Made by a program: the position numbers and the translations under genes. A stretch of DNA of 64,000 nucleotides from Punica granatum (taxonomy: Eukaryota; Streptophyta; Magnoliopsida; Myrtales; Lythraceae), in assembly GCF_007655135.1 (NCBI RefSeq), contig NC_045132.1, positions 24,484,354-24,548,353 on the forward strand, in the 5' to 3' direction. Under the pieces are notes generated by a model that was not told the DNA's origin, did no database searches, and saw only the letters and a list, made by a program, of their open reading frames with translations. Shown piece by piece: positions 40,888 to 53,560 of this stretch; position 1 is the first letter of the stretch; each line of letters begins with the position of its first letter.

Positions 40888-42479
40888 ACTTATGGGATGA
40901 TGGCAGTCAAGGTGAGGGAAAGACGAAGGTGAGGAGAAGCTTCATTGTCGAGCTTATTTGGTCTTTTGTTAATGGCGGGGATTTTTGGTTTCAATTTAAT
41001 CTGCATAATATATTAAGAAAATGGAAAAAAAAATCAATTATTTTCAAAATTTATTATTGAGGGCTAATTTACCAATTAGGATTGCAATCAAGAGAATTAA
41101 TTAAGGGGAAATTACGGATACTTATCCAACCTTCTATATTTTGTTTTTAATTCTTTCGTTTAATTTTAAGGATGATGTAACATGCATATAATATATTAAT
41201 GATTTATATGGAATTTAAGGTGAAGACAAAAGATATCTTAATCATGCAGCCATCCATTATGTGCAAGTGTCCAAAATTCCAATCTCCATTATTGTTTGGT
41301 GAGAAAATAGGAATATATATACCAGACCATGATCTAGTTTAAATCTGACTATCTAGAATTCCGGAACACGAAAATCCTTAGGACATGTTTGGCCGTCATA
41401 ATAGAATAGGAAATATGAGGAAGAAACGATAGGATTTTAATTCTAAAGATAGCTTTAATTTTAATTTTGTGTTTGGGTAAAATGTTATTATATTCATAAA
41501 CATGAGTTTGTGTACTATACTTTTCTTTTATGTTGTGCGTTTGCTTACAATATTTCGTCGGGCGCCAAGTCCCTTCTTTGACGTCTCTCATCGACAATGA
41601 AGGCAAGTTAGACTCATACTTCTCCCATTATTTCTATGAAAAGGAGAGTAACGCGACATTGCGGCCCTCGCTAGTGCTGCTCATTGATCACTAGGTTAAG
41701 CGAACATAAGTAGCCATACTTTCATTTGGGAAAAGGGACTTTTGAGAAAGACACAATATCAAAAACCCAACTTATGGTGTTATTGCAATAATAAAATACT
41801 TTATACAAGTTGCATTCATGAATGATTTTTAAAACAGAGGGAGCAATTTATTTATTTAAGCATCACGGACTATTAATTTTAGTTTATAATCAAATATAAA
41901 GTATGCATGCCTTCTTATATTATAATCTAAGATCATTTAAGCAACAAAGATTCGATTCTCCAAAAAAAACAGAAGCAACAAAGATTATTAAATGATTTTT
42001 TCACAAGCTTTATTTAGAACTCGCATGCCTTTGATGTTATTGTAATTTATGCATTTTTATTTAATTTCTTTTATATTATTTGACTTTTTTATTTTCATTA
42101 TTTTTCTTGGCGTGCATCCAAGTATATGGAAGCTCAGTCGGCCTAAACTGATCTAGTTCGAGCTGAGTAGCCTACTAAGGGGTAAAACTAAACTAATTTA
42201 GCGTGAATTAGTCTATATAAATTAATTTGGTAAAAGTTAGTGAGAAAAACTCTTATGGTTTTTCATTAAGAAAACTTAACATGTTATGGAATTATCGATG
42301 TGAGCCCTAAGGGAGAACGTATATCCATTACTTTACATATGTCTGCTTAAGTGGGAGTTCATTTCTTCACCTGTTATTATGATTAAATTTGAGATACTTA
42401 TTTTTTTTTTTTTGGGGTGGATACTTCTGTCATAGAACATATCGATACTGTGAGAATATTACCTTTGCCTTGCGGTGCC
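40888..42479. other. gene-free AT-rich spacer
   Basis: Promoter side of DUF538 copy 2 followed by AT-rich DNA. A MITE-like stretch (GGACATGTTTGGCCGTCATA with GTGTTTGGGTAAAATG further on) lies near 41380-41480. No gene was seen. Confidence 0.45.
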
Positions 42480-45400
42480 GATAATTTATGAACTCTATGG
42501 TTGTAAATTTGTTGATCCAAGGCAAAATGAGGACCTTTCAAGGACGAGAACTATAATTTGTAGTAGATTGAAGCACTGGCACGGCGGCATGGCCATCCTT
42601 CCTTCCAGTTTCTGCCGAGCCGGTACCTCATTTTCTTCCCTTAAAACAATTCCTTTCCGAAGGACAGCATAAGGGCCGACTGTCAAGTTCCTGTCACCTT
42701 TGATCGGGAGGAACCTATGGACTCCGTTCCTGACCCAGTGACTCTGAAATGTTCCTAATGGGAAATTTCGTCTGGTCACTCACCAGAGCTTTAGGAACTA
42801 TGTAATTTCTTTATTACTTGGCTTTGGGACTCGACGGGGAAAGTGTTTTAGCCGGCTCAGGTGTACGTGCCTTCTCCGCCCTAAATGTTGCTGCAGCGGG
42901 AGATCGAGTTGTTGGTCATTTCACTCAAAATGAACTGTTTGAGGCACTCGAATCTCCTAATCATCCCTGAAGTCGATTTACTGATGGTTATAGGTCTGAT
43001 CGGCTTCACAGAAGCAATGTTGACTCCGTGCTCTTGAGCAACACAAGCTTCGATTTCACTAATTATGTTCTGTTCGAGAGCCTTATTAACATCTAGGACT
43101 TACTGCAATAGCGACCAAGCCAACCTGGTCTGATTTATCCGTATGACAGCACAAACACCCCGGAAGAAAGAGTTCTGATGAGGTCTCGACCGTCTTCTCT
43201 GCATCAGTCGAGTAAATATTTCTTTCTGCCACTATTATGCCATCCTTAATTATTCCCGAGATAAACAAGTTCCCATTAATTGCTCGACCCAAGTCTCCAT
43301 CACGGATGTTCTTTCTTCCAGGATAATTGTCAAGTTCATTCCTGAGAGTTTCCCAGTTAAGTTCATCCCTGCCCCAATTACCGATTCCAGCACTGGGACT
43401 AGAAATCCAAATTTCACCTTCCTTCCCTGTTTCTTCAATCTCCATGCCTTGCTCGGGATCGACCGTCCTGATATCTACATACTCATCGTTATGATCCACA
43501 TAGCTACAACAAACTCTCCCTTGCCAGTCTATAAAGATAAGCTTGCCTTCCCCAAAAGCACAACTTACGAAGACAATTTTCAGCAAGGCCATAACCACGA
43601 GCCATCACCTCCCGAATAAGGCCAAAAGGTTGAGTAAGCTCGATAAAACGCTGTAATGCCTCCTGTCACACTATTTCTGCCGCAAACATGAAGAAAATAA
43701 GGGAGGAGATCATAAGTGTGGGACTTGGGCTAGGCGGATTGTAGCCTCCGAATCACAATCTCGAAGGCAAAGTTGGGTCCGGCACTGGGTGTAGCTCTGT
43801 ATTTGCTCATAGTCTGTAGCCAGAAGAGGGGGTTCTTGGTAATGTGACCGGTGAAAACAGAATCCCTGAGTCACAACTGACCGTAATCGTGAAAAGTCCT
43901 CTGATCAGCCCTTGTCATGGTACTGAGGAAGCCAAATCACGGTCATAGTTTTGGAGCTTGTCCGATATATCATCCTCATTAGTTTGATGTTAAGAATGAC
44001 TCCACCATGAGTAATCATTACACTAGCATCCCAGTTGAGCCTGATTCGATTATAAGAAACATAGATCATCAGGTGAGTTTCCGAGATACCAGAGATATCT
44101 TGAGGAAGCAAGGCCTCGAGTGTTTGGTCCAAGAATCTGTCTACAACTAAGGAAGAGTGGGCCAGCTTACATTTTTCCGAGTGAAAGAAACAAAATTCTC
44201 GAGTGAAGCTTGCCCGAACTGCCATGTGATATCCTCTGGTCGACAAAATTGCAACTGCATTTTACACATTGGCAATGTTCTCGATCTTCATGAGAGCTTG
44301 TCCACCCCTTTGGAATGGACTGGGGGGAGAACAGGGACAGGTATAACTCCGGCCCTTGAGCAACCAAAGAAGGCGTCGACAAAGTCTAGATCAGGGAGGT
44401 GAACCAGTAAGACCCTATCATCACTCTTGATCAAAGGTTTCCGGCATTTTAGGAGCTTGTGAGCAGTGAAGTAGCATTCTCTTAAAGTTCCCCCGTAAGT
44501 CCTCTGACTGATTGCCCCTTCCTCATCAATCCATGAGTAGAGAATCTTATTCCGCATGACTTCATGAGTACCCTAGTGTCTCAGATATCCTTCAAGAGTA
44601 GATCTACCAGTGAACTCTATTCCCGGAAATTCGCCCAATATTTTTGAATTCTTTGTCCTGCCTCAAGGGGAACAAACTCTGCAGAAGTAGATAAAACACT
44701 TAAGTATATGGTGCTTATATGATATATCCACTTGGGTTATAGTTCTAGGAAAATCACAACTTGCCTTAACATATTAAAACGTTTACGGACCAAAGCCATT
44801 GCATAAGATGAATTTCTCTCGGTAAGCTCAAATTGCCACTAGCCCTCTTCCGTAATACGTGTTTCTCAGGCCTTGATGTTCAGATTCCTATCTCTCATTC
44901 AACCCATTCTTCATATCTGCATCCCGATTCAAGAGATTTATTCACCTACATCTAGCATCAAATAGATGCAATATATATGATGTACCGGGAAAAATTATAC
45001 ATACCTTCCGGCCCAGCATGGGGAAGGTACTTAAACTGCCTCTGCAGAACCACCCTCTCGACTTCTCCTCCCATGGATTTGACTCCTTTTATTGCAAGTT
45101 CCTTGACAACGGGTCCTGCTACGTTTGCTGAATTTCCGTACGGGAAGACAGTGGTGTCCGCATGGAACCTTTCATCGCAATAGGATTGCCCACTGTTGCA
45201 GGGTCATCCATGTATTCACTGAAGTTGTAGATTCCGACTGGAATGCGTTAGAACCCCCTGATCTTCAGGACCACTTAATTGCTGAAAAGCTCCTTCTCTA
45301 GTTCACCCACATCAAACACTTGTTCATCAGGTTCTGCAGGAAAAATATTTCCATTAGATCCCCCGAAACGAAAGAGTAACAATGAAACTAGTGGGAGCGT

Positions 45401-45725
45401 CGTACTTATGCAACGAACCTTTAAAAGCTGGTTTGTAACACGAAGCAAGTGATTAAAGAGTTCGCATAGAAGAAACTGTCGAGTTTTTAATAACTACTTC
45501 CTAGAGCGGAAACTTACCTGGAGCTTTGACGGCAATGAACCAGTGAAACAACATAATCATCTGCGAGAATGATATCCCGATATGTCCCGGTAGAGCTTTC
45601 AGTAAGAGCGAGCTTGTGGGAGTCCATTTCTTCTAATACAACCCGAATTCTTTCACCAAGCACTATTAGCAGCAAGAACTTGACCACCCAAGTAGTATAT
45701 CTTTCCCGTAGGACGACTCAGCCGA
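42480..45725 (-). pseudogene. multidomain acyl-AMP ligase / NRPS-like gene, decayed
   Basis: Read leftwards from 45725, pieces of one large protein appear in the expected order with many stops and frameshifts. An FAD amine-oxidase-like block comes first (YYLGGQVLAANSA, EEMDSHKLALTESSTGTYRD, GNPIAMKGSMR, then AIKGVKSMGGEVERVVLQRQ). Next is a fatty-acyl-AMP ligase: SWIDEEGAISQRTYGGTLRE, VLLVHLPDLDFVDAFFGCSR, VMITHGGVILNIKLMR, IWLPQYHDKG, MARGYGLAENC, FIDWQGRVCCSYVDHNDEYV and GKEGEIWISSPSAGIGNWGR. The ligase C-terminus follows (ISKSTSGMIRRFECLKQF), then a hexapeptide-transferase-like piece (LTVGPYAVLRKGIVLREENE). The active enzyme would adenylate fatty acids. A shift is visible at 43560-43600 and stops elsewhere. 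Carrier and middle segments are eroded. Confidence 0.8.
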
Positions 45726-46099
45726 TTAAATCAGTATATCGTAATTAGATATTACATACAATTTATAAAGCATACGAAACAATAGATAACTTATTAATAT
45801 ATCAAGAAAATTAATAAATATACAGTATCTTAATGATAAAAGGTCAAGGATACTTTCTTTTTCCGAGTATCATGCAATTTGAATCTAAGATTTGTTTTTT
45901 AAGCCAGACAATTGGGAAGAGGATTACTTATTTTTTACTTTTTATTAAGCAAATTGTAGTTACGAGAATTCAGCTAAACCGAGCATATCTGTGATCTCAC
46001 TGAAAATATATATAAAAGCAGATTTACAGATTAATTAATTCGCCATAATCACCAGTAAATCTACACCACCATGTGGTCGTAATATATTGCAGCTGATAA
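45726..46099. other. AT-rich spacer
   Basis: No coding or RNA signature. Confidence 0.4.
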
Positions 46100-46109
46100 C
46101 CTGACTGCA

Positions 46110-46170
46110 CTCTTGAATGGGCCGACGGGTGGGCCCACTGGCCAGCTCAAGGAGAAATGGGCCAAGCTCG
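46110..46170 (+). promoter_or_regulatory. cluster of TGGGCC/GGGCCCA site II-type motifs
   Basis: AATGGGCCGA, GTGGGCCCAC and AATGGGCCAAG occur within 60 bp, about 260-310 bp upstream of the PIG-V start. Such clusters typify constitutive plant promoters. Function inferred from motif density. Confidence 0.45.
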
Positions 46171-46423
46171 GTCAGTCCCACTACGGAGTAGTACTTGTAC
46201 TAGGCGCTAAAGTAGAAAACGCGCGAACTGTTAGTTATTTGTCTACGCCGGGCGCATGTACACCAGTGAACATATAAGTTCACACTCACTCTTGGACTCA
46301 TGTACACCCGGTGTATGTAGGAAACATCCTGTCAAACTTTGCCTCGTATTCGTTGGATTGGATCCCCACTCGCATTCTCTCAACTCCGCCATTCATTTCT
46401 CTTACCACCGTGAGATCCCTCCG

Positions 46424-49180
46424 ATGACGACTCCGGTCAGCCACCGCACCACTTTAATCAAGTCGGCCGTCGCCTCTCGGCTCCTCCTCCTATCCCTTAT
46501 CATCCTCTGGCGGTCACTCGTCAGCCCCTACGACACCTCCGCCGGCCTGAACCCCAGCTGCCTCGCGGACCCCTCACCGTCTCACCCCGTCGGAGCTCAG
46601 CCGCTGCTCCCCGGCCTCGGCTCCGCGGTCGAGCGCAGCATCGTGTGGGACGGTGTCTACTACATCCGGATAGCACAGTGCGGGTACGAGTACGAGCAGA
46701 CCTACGCCTTCTTCCCTCTCCTCCCAATTTGCACCTCCCTTCTCTCTCGCACAGGTTGGGATTCTTCGAGTCTGCGTGTTCGATTTCTCAATTTGATTTT
46801 TCTTTTCAAATGGCGCCATCTCCGATTTTGATTGAATGTTGCAGCTTTGTCCCCGCTGGTTCCGGTGATTGGCTACAGGGCTGTTCTGGGCTTGTCGGGT
46901 TATCTGATTAACAATGTCTCTTTCGTGCTCGCGGCACTCTATTTCTACAGGTTGGGTTCTCTACTCCACTGCAGCTCTCCTTGTCGATGATTCGATTGGC
47001 AATACTATGTGATGCATTTATGCATAATCATTAAGAACGAGGTTTTGGATTGTTGGAATTTCTCTTGAAGTCGTTGAATTTTCTACAACCATTACTTTCT
47101 GAGTGCTGTAGTTTATGCAGTTTTAATGGTGGATGGCTATATTGCATCTGAAACAGGCTCTCTCTCGCTATCCTGAAGGACCCAGAGGCATCGCTGCGGG
47201 CTTCGATTTTGTTTTGCTTCAATCCAGCGTCCATATTCTATTCGTCAATGTAACACCCGTATCTCTTCCCTTCATAGTCGTTCTGGGGAAAGAAGCGAGT
47301 TTGAATGCCCTAGTAATAAATTTGCAGCTACTCAGAGAGCCTATATGCGCTACTTTCAGTTGGAGGAGTATTCTACTTATTATCTGGTGCAAGTAATGTT
47401 GCTGTCCTCTGGCTTGCTTTGTCGGGTCTTTCAAGGTCCAATGGAATGCTTAATGCTGGCTACATCTTTTTCCAAGCAATGCACCAGGTTTACAACGCAT
47501 GGTTTATCAAGAAGAAATCTTTTGTGAGTATTTTGCTTAGTTTGCTTGCTCCATTTCTTTTCTATATAACTTAATTTGGTTTATATCTCTGCCATCATTT
47601 ACTGATCCAATTTACGGCATTTGATGAACAGCTATAACAATCCTAAAATTGATTTCACAGAGGTGTATAGCGGTTTTCCTCATTTAGTGCTTTCTCTCAG
47701 TTGGTTATGCAGGTTCTTGTTGTTGCAGCTCTACGTGGAATATGCATATTTGTTCCATTTATGGCTTTTCAAGCTTTTGGATACTACAATTTATGTCTTG
47801 GACGGCTTCCCAACGAACTAAGGCCCTGGTGCAATAGAAGACTACCTCTCATGTACAATTACATTCAGAACCAATATTGGTACGCTAACTTTTTACCGTT
47901 AATATGACATCTCCCTTTCCACCTAGGTGGGACTGTTGTAATACATATCATATGGAGACTAGTAAGCATATTTATGGGGACTGGGAATAATGAAGGGATG
48001 AGGCAAAACCATCAATCCTATTGACTAGTCATGACTTGTACCGATTTGATGTTACAGAACATGGATGGATAGGTATTTGGCTCTAGTGGCTCCACTGTCA
48101 TCCTTATCTCGTCTAAAACATATCTCTTGTCCAGCTTGTCTGTGTTTATGAACTTTCATGTTTTGGAGGTTACCTTGGAGGGGATGAAGAGGGAGTATAT
48201 CACTATTATTTACTGTACCTTTTGATTTCAGGGGAGTCGGGTTCTTGAAGTACTTCCGGATTAAACAGCTGCCCAACTTTCTCCTTGCATCCCCAATCTT
48301 ATCACTGGCTCTATGCTCGATCATCAGTTATGCAAGATCGAGACCAAGACTCTTCCTTTCGCTAGGCTTTCGAGCCCTTGCTGAGGAAAAGTCTGCAGAG
48401 CCACTCTTTTCAATGGAGGCGGTTCAAGAAGACGCCATCCCTAGAAATCCTGGTAGTGCTTTCAGTATTAAATGGTTTTGTGTGAGATACCCACTGCTAG
48501 TGATCTCGTACTCTGAATGGACGTTGCATTACTGTTAGCCTACCTAAGTCTTATGTGCCCCTAAGTGTCCGTTTGATTCTAATAGGAAACCGAGATATCA
48601 GGAGAAGGAAGCAAACAAGCAAAGAAGTGTTCCCAGTAGAACACGACTTCCCAGAAATAAAACCTTACCTATCACCCTTGGCCCTGCCATTCATTCTGCA
48701 TTTGTTGTTTATGGCAGCTACAGCATTCTTTGTCATGCACGTACAGGTTAGACTCATTGTGATCCTGATGACTTATATTTATGAAGTCTGGCAGCTGACG
48801 TGAAATTTATATGTTTACACATCAAAGTGTTTTCCTTTTGAAAATGGAGAAGCTCTTAATAGGCCATGTCTAAGATTAATTCAATATGATGCATGGGTCT
48901 TCTATTTTGTGTAAAATGGTGCATTTGCATTTACTAAGTTGCGACTTAACCATTTGAAACTGTTGCCTCTTCATGTTATTCCATCTGAATGTCGCTATTA
49001 TTATCGGTGATATCTTGGCAGGTAGCCACTCGTTTCTTGTCTGCAAGCGCTCCTCTGTATTGGTTTGCTGCTTATTTGATGGTGTCTCCTGGTGGTTCCG
49101 GTTATACAATTTGGGCTTACTCTGGGGCTTACATTCTTCTAGGCAGCCTGCTCTTCTCGAACTTCTTTCCTTTCACCTAA
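46424..49180 (+). CDS. PIGV: GPI mannosyltransferase 2 (PIG-V family)
   Basis: Eight exons: 46424-46754, 46845-46950, 47157-47249, 47328-47523, 47701-47879, 48232-48452, 48586-48746 and 49022-49180, all GT-AG and in phase, giving 481 aa. PIG-V adds the second mannose to the GPI anchor precursor in the ER, using dolichol-phosphate-mannose. Evidence includes the early lumenal motif WDGVYY (75-80), then AILKDPEASLRASILFCFNP, SIYSESLYALLSVGGVFYLL, LSRSNGMLNAGYIFFQ, PWCNRRLPLMYNYIQNQYWG and VGFLKYFRIKQLPNFLLASP. There are multiple membrane segments. The C-terminus WAYSGAYILLGSLLFSNFFP matches the family. The acceptor of exon 5 could be 47713 instead of 47701 (difference of four residues, LVMQ). 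The start at 46424 fits family length; an upstream in-frame ATG at 46256 would add a leader of 56 residues without family character. Confidence 0.92.
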
Positions 49181-50324
49181 TGGGATGGATAGATTAGCCC
49201 ATACGAGTTTCGCACTGCAGTCAATTTTGCACGGTCCTTCAATGTAGAATTGCCTTGTCAGGTTCTCGACACAAGCTCTTTATTTTTCAATTTACACAAC
49301 TCAAGCTTGTTAATGGTCCTCCCGATTTATTTTATTCTTTTGGATGACCTACAAATGAATGAGGTCTTGGATTCTTATGAGATTCATCCTGTGCCTTCTC
49401 AATCCTGTTGTCCGTAGGGTTGGGATTCTCGATCTCTCTTGGACTACAAAGAAGATATATTTTGATGATCGCCAGCGTTTTTCGGTTTGACAGTTTGAGA
49501 AAACAAAAGAGGGAGGATTACCATTCACATATCAACTGCGCCCTATCCATTTTACTTTGCTGTTCTAGTTCAATGGTCATACATGCACAAGCTTGCTTCA
49601 CATCATCGTCGTCCTTAAATGAGAGTATGTTATGATATGTGTCTTTCTTATATCGTGACATCGTGAACTACTTATGGGCCATGGCGTTGCTTGCTGCAGA
49701 AGCTTTCATTGAAGTATGAGGTTTTTAAAGAGTTGCTTGGAATGTGCGCAGGACAGACTTGATTGCAAGACAAGGTGGCTGTTCCTGTTTTGTTCTGCTC
49801 AAGGGAGTTAGACACCAAAAGATCTGTTAACCTCGTCAAGTTGCCCAATTGGTCATGCCCCGATTCCTGATGATATGATGAGTGTATTGTACAGTTACAT
49901 GGGTCGTAGTGCGAATATGTGTTGATAAATCGAAGGTGCTATCATTCACGGGTACGTGCAGAAGATCACGCCGCTTCAGGCTCGTGAATTTAAAGCAATG
50001 GTGAATGGTTGATTAAAAGATAATTCACTACAAAATATTTATACATAATGGAGACTTAAGTGGTTTATATTTCGAATATAAAAGAAATCAGAAAAAAATA
50101 ATAAATCACTCATCTACTCACAATTTCATAAACCAAACAGATATATGCAACTTAAATTAATCCCATGAACCTAATAAAGCTAATCACCATTTTTTCCCGT
50201 GAGATTGTGGACTTAACCTATTGACTACGACTAATCCCATTGAAGCATCGGCCTTGGCTCTAATCACAAAACAAATAACAATTAACCAGACACCTATGTG
50301 CTAATCAGTTTGCTTCATCCCTTG
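49181..50324. other. 3' region between convergent genes
   Basis: Likely 3' untranslated sequence of PIG-V followed by spacer. Short frames at 49408 and elsewhere have no protein features. Confidence 0.45.
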
Positions 50325-51266
50325 TTACCTGCCGGTATCTATGGCTGCAAACTGTTTCCTCACGCGACTGAATCCATTCAGATCCCGGAGTTCGCCCTTC
50401 TTGTGTGACTCCACGTCGTCGCTGTCCTCTTCGAGCACCAGATCCTCCTTTGTGAGGGACATGTACTCCGAGTTCTTGCCATAGAACCTCATCATGATGA
50501 GGTAGAGAGAGACAGAGAAGACCGTCACCAATATCAGGAACCAGCTGAACTCGATGTTCACTAGCGACTTGGCTCGGTGGAGGTCCTCATCAGTCCCACA
50601 CCGGACCACCTGGTGCCCTTCCTCCAAGTTCTCGAAGCAACCCCTGGGCATGAACTGGGGCGTCCATAGCATGAAGCCCATGACAATGAGCCACAGGCCT
50701 TGGAACAGTATGCTGGAGGACCGCACGAAGCTGACCAAGAAGCTGTCCCGAAAAGGTATGCCTAGCAGGGTAGTTGCAAGAGAGGTGAAGATCACGAGTT
50801 GCAGGAGCAGGTGGTACTGCCCTTCGACGCCCATGTGGTCGGCCGAGTGGAGGTGGAATAGGAGCAGCTGCTGACCAAAGGCTATCGAGGCCATCAGCTG
50901 GGTCAGCCCATAGTGTGCACTAGGCCTGATCCTGTCAAGGGCTACTGCAAAAGCTGCGTAGGTCAAGAAGGTTAGGGAGATCGTAGCGTGCTCAAAGTTG
51001 TGGAGGTGGTTCGACGGGATGGTGCCATCAACATCGAAAGGTTGATGGCTTCTTGGGCCTATGAAGAGCTCCATGCAAATGGACATTGATGAGGCTACCG
51101 TGATCAAGAAGAGCTCTAGGTACTTGAGCCTCGATGCCGGGAACCATGGAAGAGATGCATAGGCGTCCGGGTGGAGGACATGGAGCTTGATGTGGTTGTA
51201 GAGGTGCCATAGTCCTAACAAGAAGAACCCGAAGCCCGGCGCCACATGACCAACGAGAGTGCCCAT
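50325..51266 (-). CDS. DUF716 / TMEM45-like multi-pass membrane protein
   Basis: Intronless, 313 aa, starting MGTLVGHVAPGFGFFLLGLW, the standard opening of plant DUF716 proteins. The longer open frame to 51293 begins with TTG and is not used. Seven or so hydrophobic segments are visible. Family blocks include LELFLITVASSMSICMELFI, FDVDGTIPSNHLHNFEHATI, GQQLLLFHLHSADHMGVEGQ and QGLWLIVMGFMLWTPQFMPR. The conserved His residues in NHLHNFEH and FHLHSADH are typical. The C-terminal tail is charged (EDLVLEEDSDDVESHKKGEL) and probably cytosolic. Plant members have been described as virus- or stress-responsive membrane proteins; the biochemical role is unknown. The gene converges on PIG-V. Confidence 0.92.
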   Translation of the reverse strand: MGTLVGHVAPGFGFFLLGLWHLYNHIKLHVLHPDAYASLPWFPASRLKYLELFLITVASSMSICMELFIGPRSHQPFDVDGTIPSNHLHNFEHATISLTFLTYAAFAVALDRIRPSAHYGLTQLMASIAFGQQLLLFHLHSADHMGVEGQYHLLLQLVIFTSLATTLLGIPFRDSFLVSFVRSSSILFQGLWLIVMGFMLWTPQFMPRGCFENLEEGHQVVRCGTDEDLHRAKSLVNIEFSWFLILVTVFSVSLYLIMMRFYGKNSEYMSLTKEDLVLEEDSDDVESHKKGELRDLNGFSRVRKQFAAIDTGR

Positions 51267-53394
51267 ATATGTTTTCCCCCGGCAATCCTCCAACAGACTA
51301 TACCTCTTGCACGATGAGCTTTCTTGACCGTCAGGGCAAAGGTTGACGATACTGACGGTGTGATCGCGTTTCTATCGGCCCTTTGAGTTATAGACTAAAG
51401 CACTAAAGACTTTCACAATTCCTGCATCTTTCTCGACTTTCTTGATATGGATCGTTATGGCGATTCTTGCTCGAGTTCTTTGGAGTCTTGGGAGAGAAAT
51501 GAAGGGAGGAGTGAAGCCCAAGTTTTGGTGGGAGAAAAGGGGGAGAGGATGCAGCTTTAAGGAAGGGCGTTGGTTGGAAGTTTGAACATAGGATGGTAAG
51601 AGGGTCTAGAGGTTTCTATAGGGCATGGATGGAGGGATTCCGTGGGTTTGAATCTCATCTTGGCCAATACAAGGTATTCCCATATTATATTTTATTAATC
51701 GAGAATGCTTTACCATTTTTTTTTTTTTAGTTTTGCTTACAAAATACTTTCAACCAACTTTTGAACTCTCCTAACACGGGTTATAATTTGTTCGCAATTA
51801 GATTATAATTTGTTCGATGATAGCACAATTTATCAATTATATCACATTTCATGACCATATTTGAATGTGAAAAATGGTATTGATACATGGGAAGTTGAAC
51901 GTTGACTTCTTGTATTCCGCGGGAAGCTGATCTTCTCTAGAAGAGGAGAGGACAAACACAATCTGGCTTTCATTGTGGATATAGACCCGTACACTAGTTG
52001 ACAAGTAATTACCCCTCGTAAAATCAAATTTGTTGACAACCTAATTAATTTAGAATTGTATGCGTACCTATTTGATTCCCCAATATGAATCCATCCGTAG
52101 CTTTCTTGGGCAACAAAATATGATCCTAGAACAAAAGGGCCAAGGTCCGGAAACCCGGTAACACGACTGGTAAACACATTATATCAAGATATATGAATCT
52201 TGGGAGAGTGTTGCCCCAATGATGATCGCCCACCACAAGCGATAGATAATAATAGCCGCTTTCGCAATATCCAGGGGGTTTATTCGTATGCATCGATAAA
52301 GGAAAAATTCCGAATCCGGATCATAGGGGGACTGCATTCTAAATATTGCTTCGGTCCTGAGGATGTCCGCTTTTATAAACGTGTTTAATTGCTTCTCTTG
52401 CGACGGTTGTTCAATTATGTCGTCTCATCTGAGCATTACCCTGAGTTATTTCCATAGTGCATTTGTAATTTCACGTAAGAAAATTCAAAGTTGGCTTCCT
52501 TTTCCATCCCTAAAATTAATATAATATAATCACTCACATGCATCATGAGATATTCTTATCCAATTTTCTCACAAATGGTGAAGACAAGCATCTAATCCCG
52601 TCACTCGGACATGTATATATCTACACGTATCTCAAATATAAATGATATAATTTTGAATATATCAGAGTCCGTACACTCGCTGTCGATATATATAGTCGGT
52701 TTTCTTTGTAGCGATGTACACACACAGGGATAATAGTCTATTAAATCTTACACTTTTTTTTTTTTTGCTTTTTTACATTTGATATTACATGATATTAGGC
52801 CTTTAATTATAGATTTAGAAAATGGCAATTAAGGTATTATGATCGGATCGTGATTTAGGTCATCAGTGACGTTTGTCCCCCTGTCAATACAAACACTTGA
52901 AATTTCTTTGTGATACAAAATGACATGTTTTCATCATTTTCTGTTCGAAATTATTCATTTAAAATTATTATGTTATATGCTTTTACATGAATATTGTGCT
53001 TAAAGAGTCAACAACAACCATCGTCAGCACGAATAACATTATGAGTATCATCACAACAAGAAATGAACCAAAAGGTTAATTTTCTCATCCGGCACGAACC
53101 GGTTGTTCAAGTCGATGCTCAAACGTTGACAACATACTTGAAATTTTTTTCTAGCAGTATATATATAGCAGCATCAGCTTAATCCGATGGATTCTGGGGA
53201 TCGACTAGCTTACCCATTATGGTTAGTTAGTTACCGAACAGCAGGTCTATATATATACAACCGATGAAGATTGACGAGTGTCCTGGTTCGATGTCCACGA
53301 ATATCTGGACATTCAAAAGCAAGGTTCACCGAGTAAGGTCCTTGATTAATTGTTTCTTTCTGCATATGATTTATGAATATGGAGAATTCAGAAG
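51267..53394. other. gene-free region upstream of the DUF716 gene
   Basis: Promoter side to about 51600, then AT-rich DNA without convincing coding potential. The frames at 51842 and 52200 have no family signature. Confidence 0.45.
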
Positions 53395-53560
53395 CCATGG
53401 GAGCACCTGCGATTAGCTGCGATGGTGAGATCAGGTCGGCCTCACCTGACTGGGCTCGCTACGAATCTTCTCGGGCCCACTGTTCAGAGCCCATACATTT
53501 CATTGTGATGATTGGACGGCCCACTTGAGCGACTAATGGGCTGAATTGAGCCCATCTTCT
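53395..53560. repeat. GGGCCCA-rich repeat unit, copy 1
   Basis: Shares order and wording with 56090-56252: CTCACCTGxC, then GATGATTGG, GGCCCACTTgAG, TGGGCTGAAyTGAGCCCAT and TTTTCAT. A third, weaker relative may lie at 62260-62340. Could be duplicated promoter-like DNA or an element end. No coding content. Confidence 0.5.

Noticed and set aside
51267..51293. Longer N-terminus (MEDCRGKTY) for the DUF716 protein
   Set aside because: The codon at 51293 is TTG. The family start MGTLVGH coincides with the ATG at 51266.
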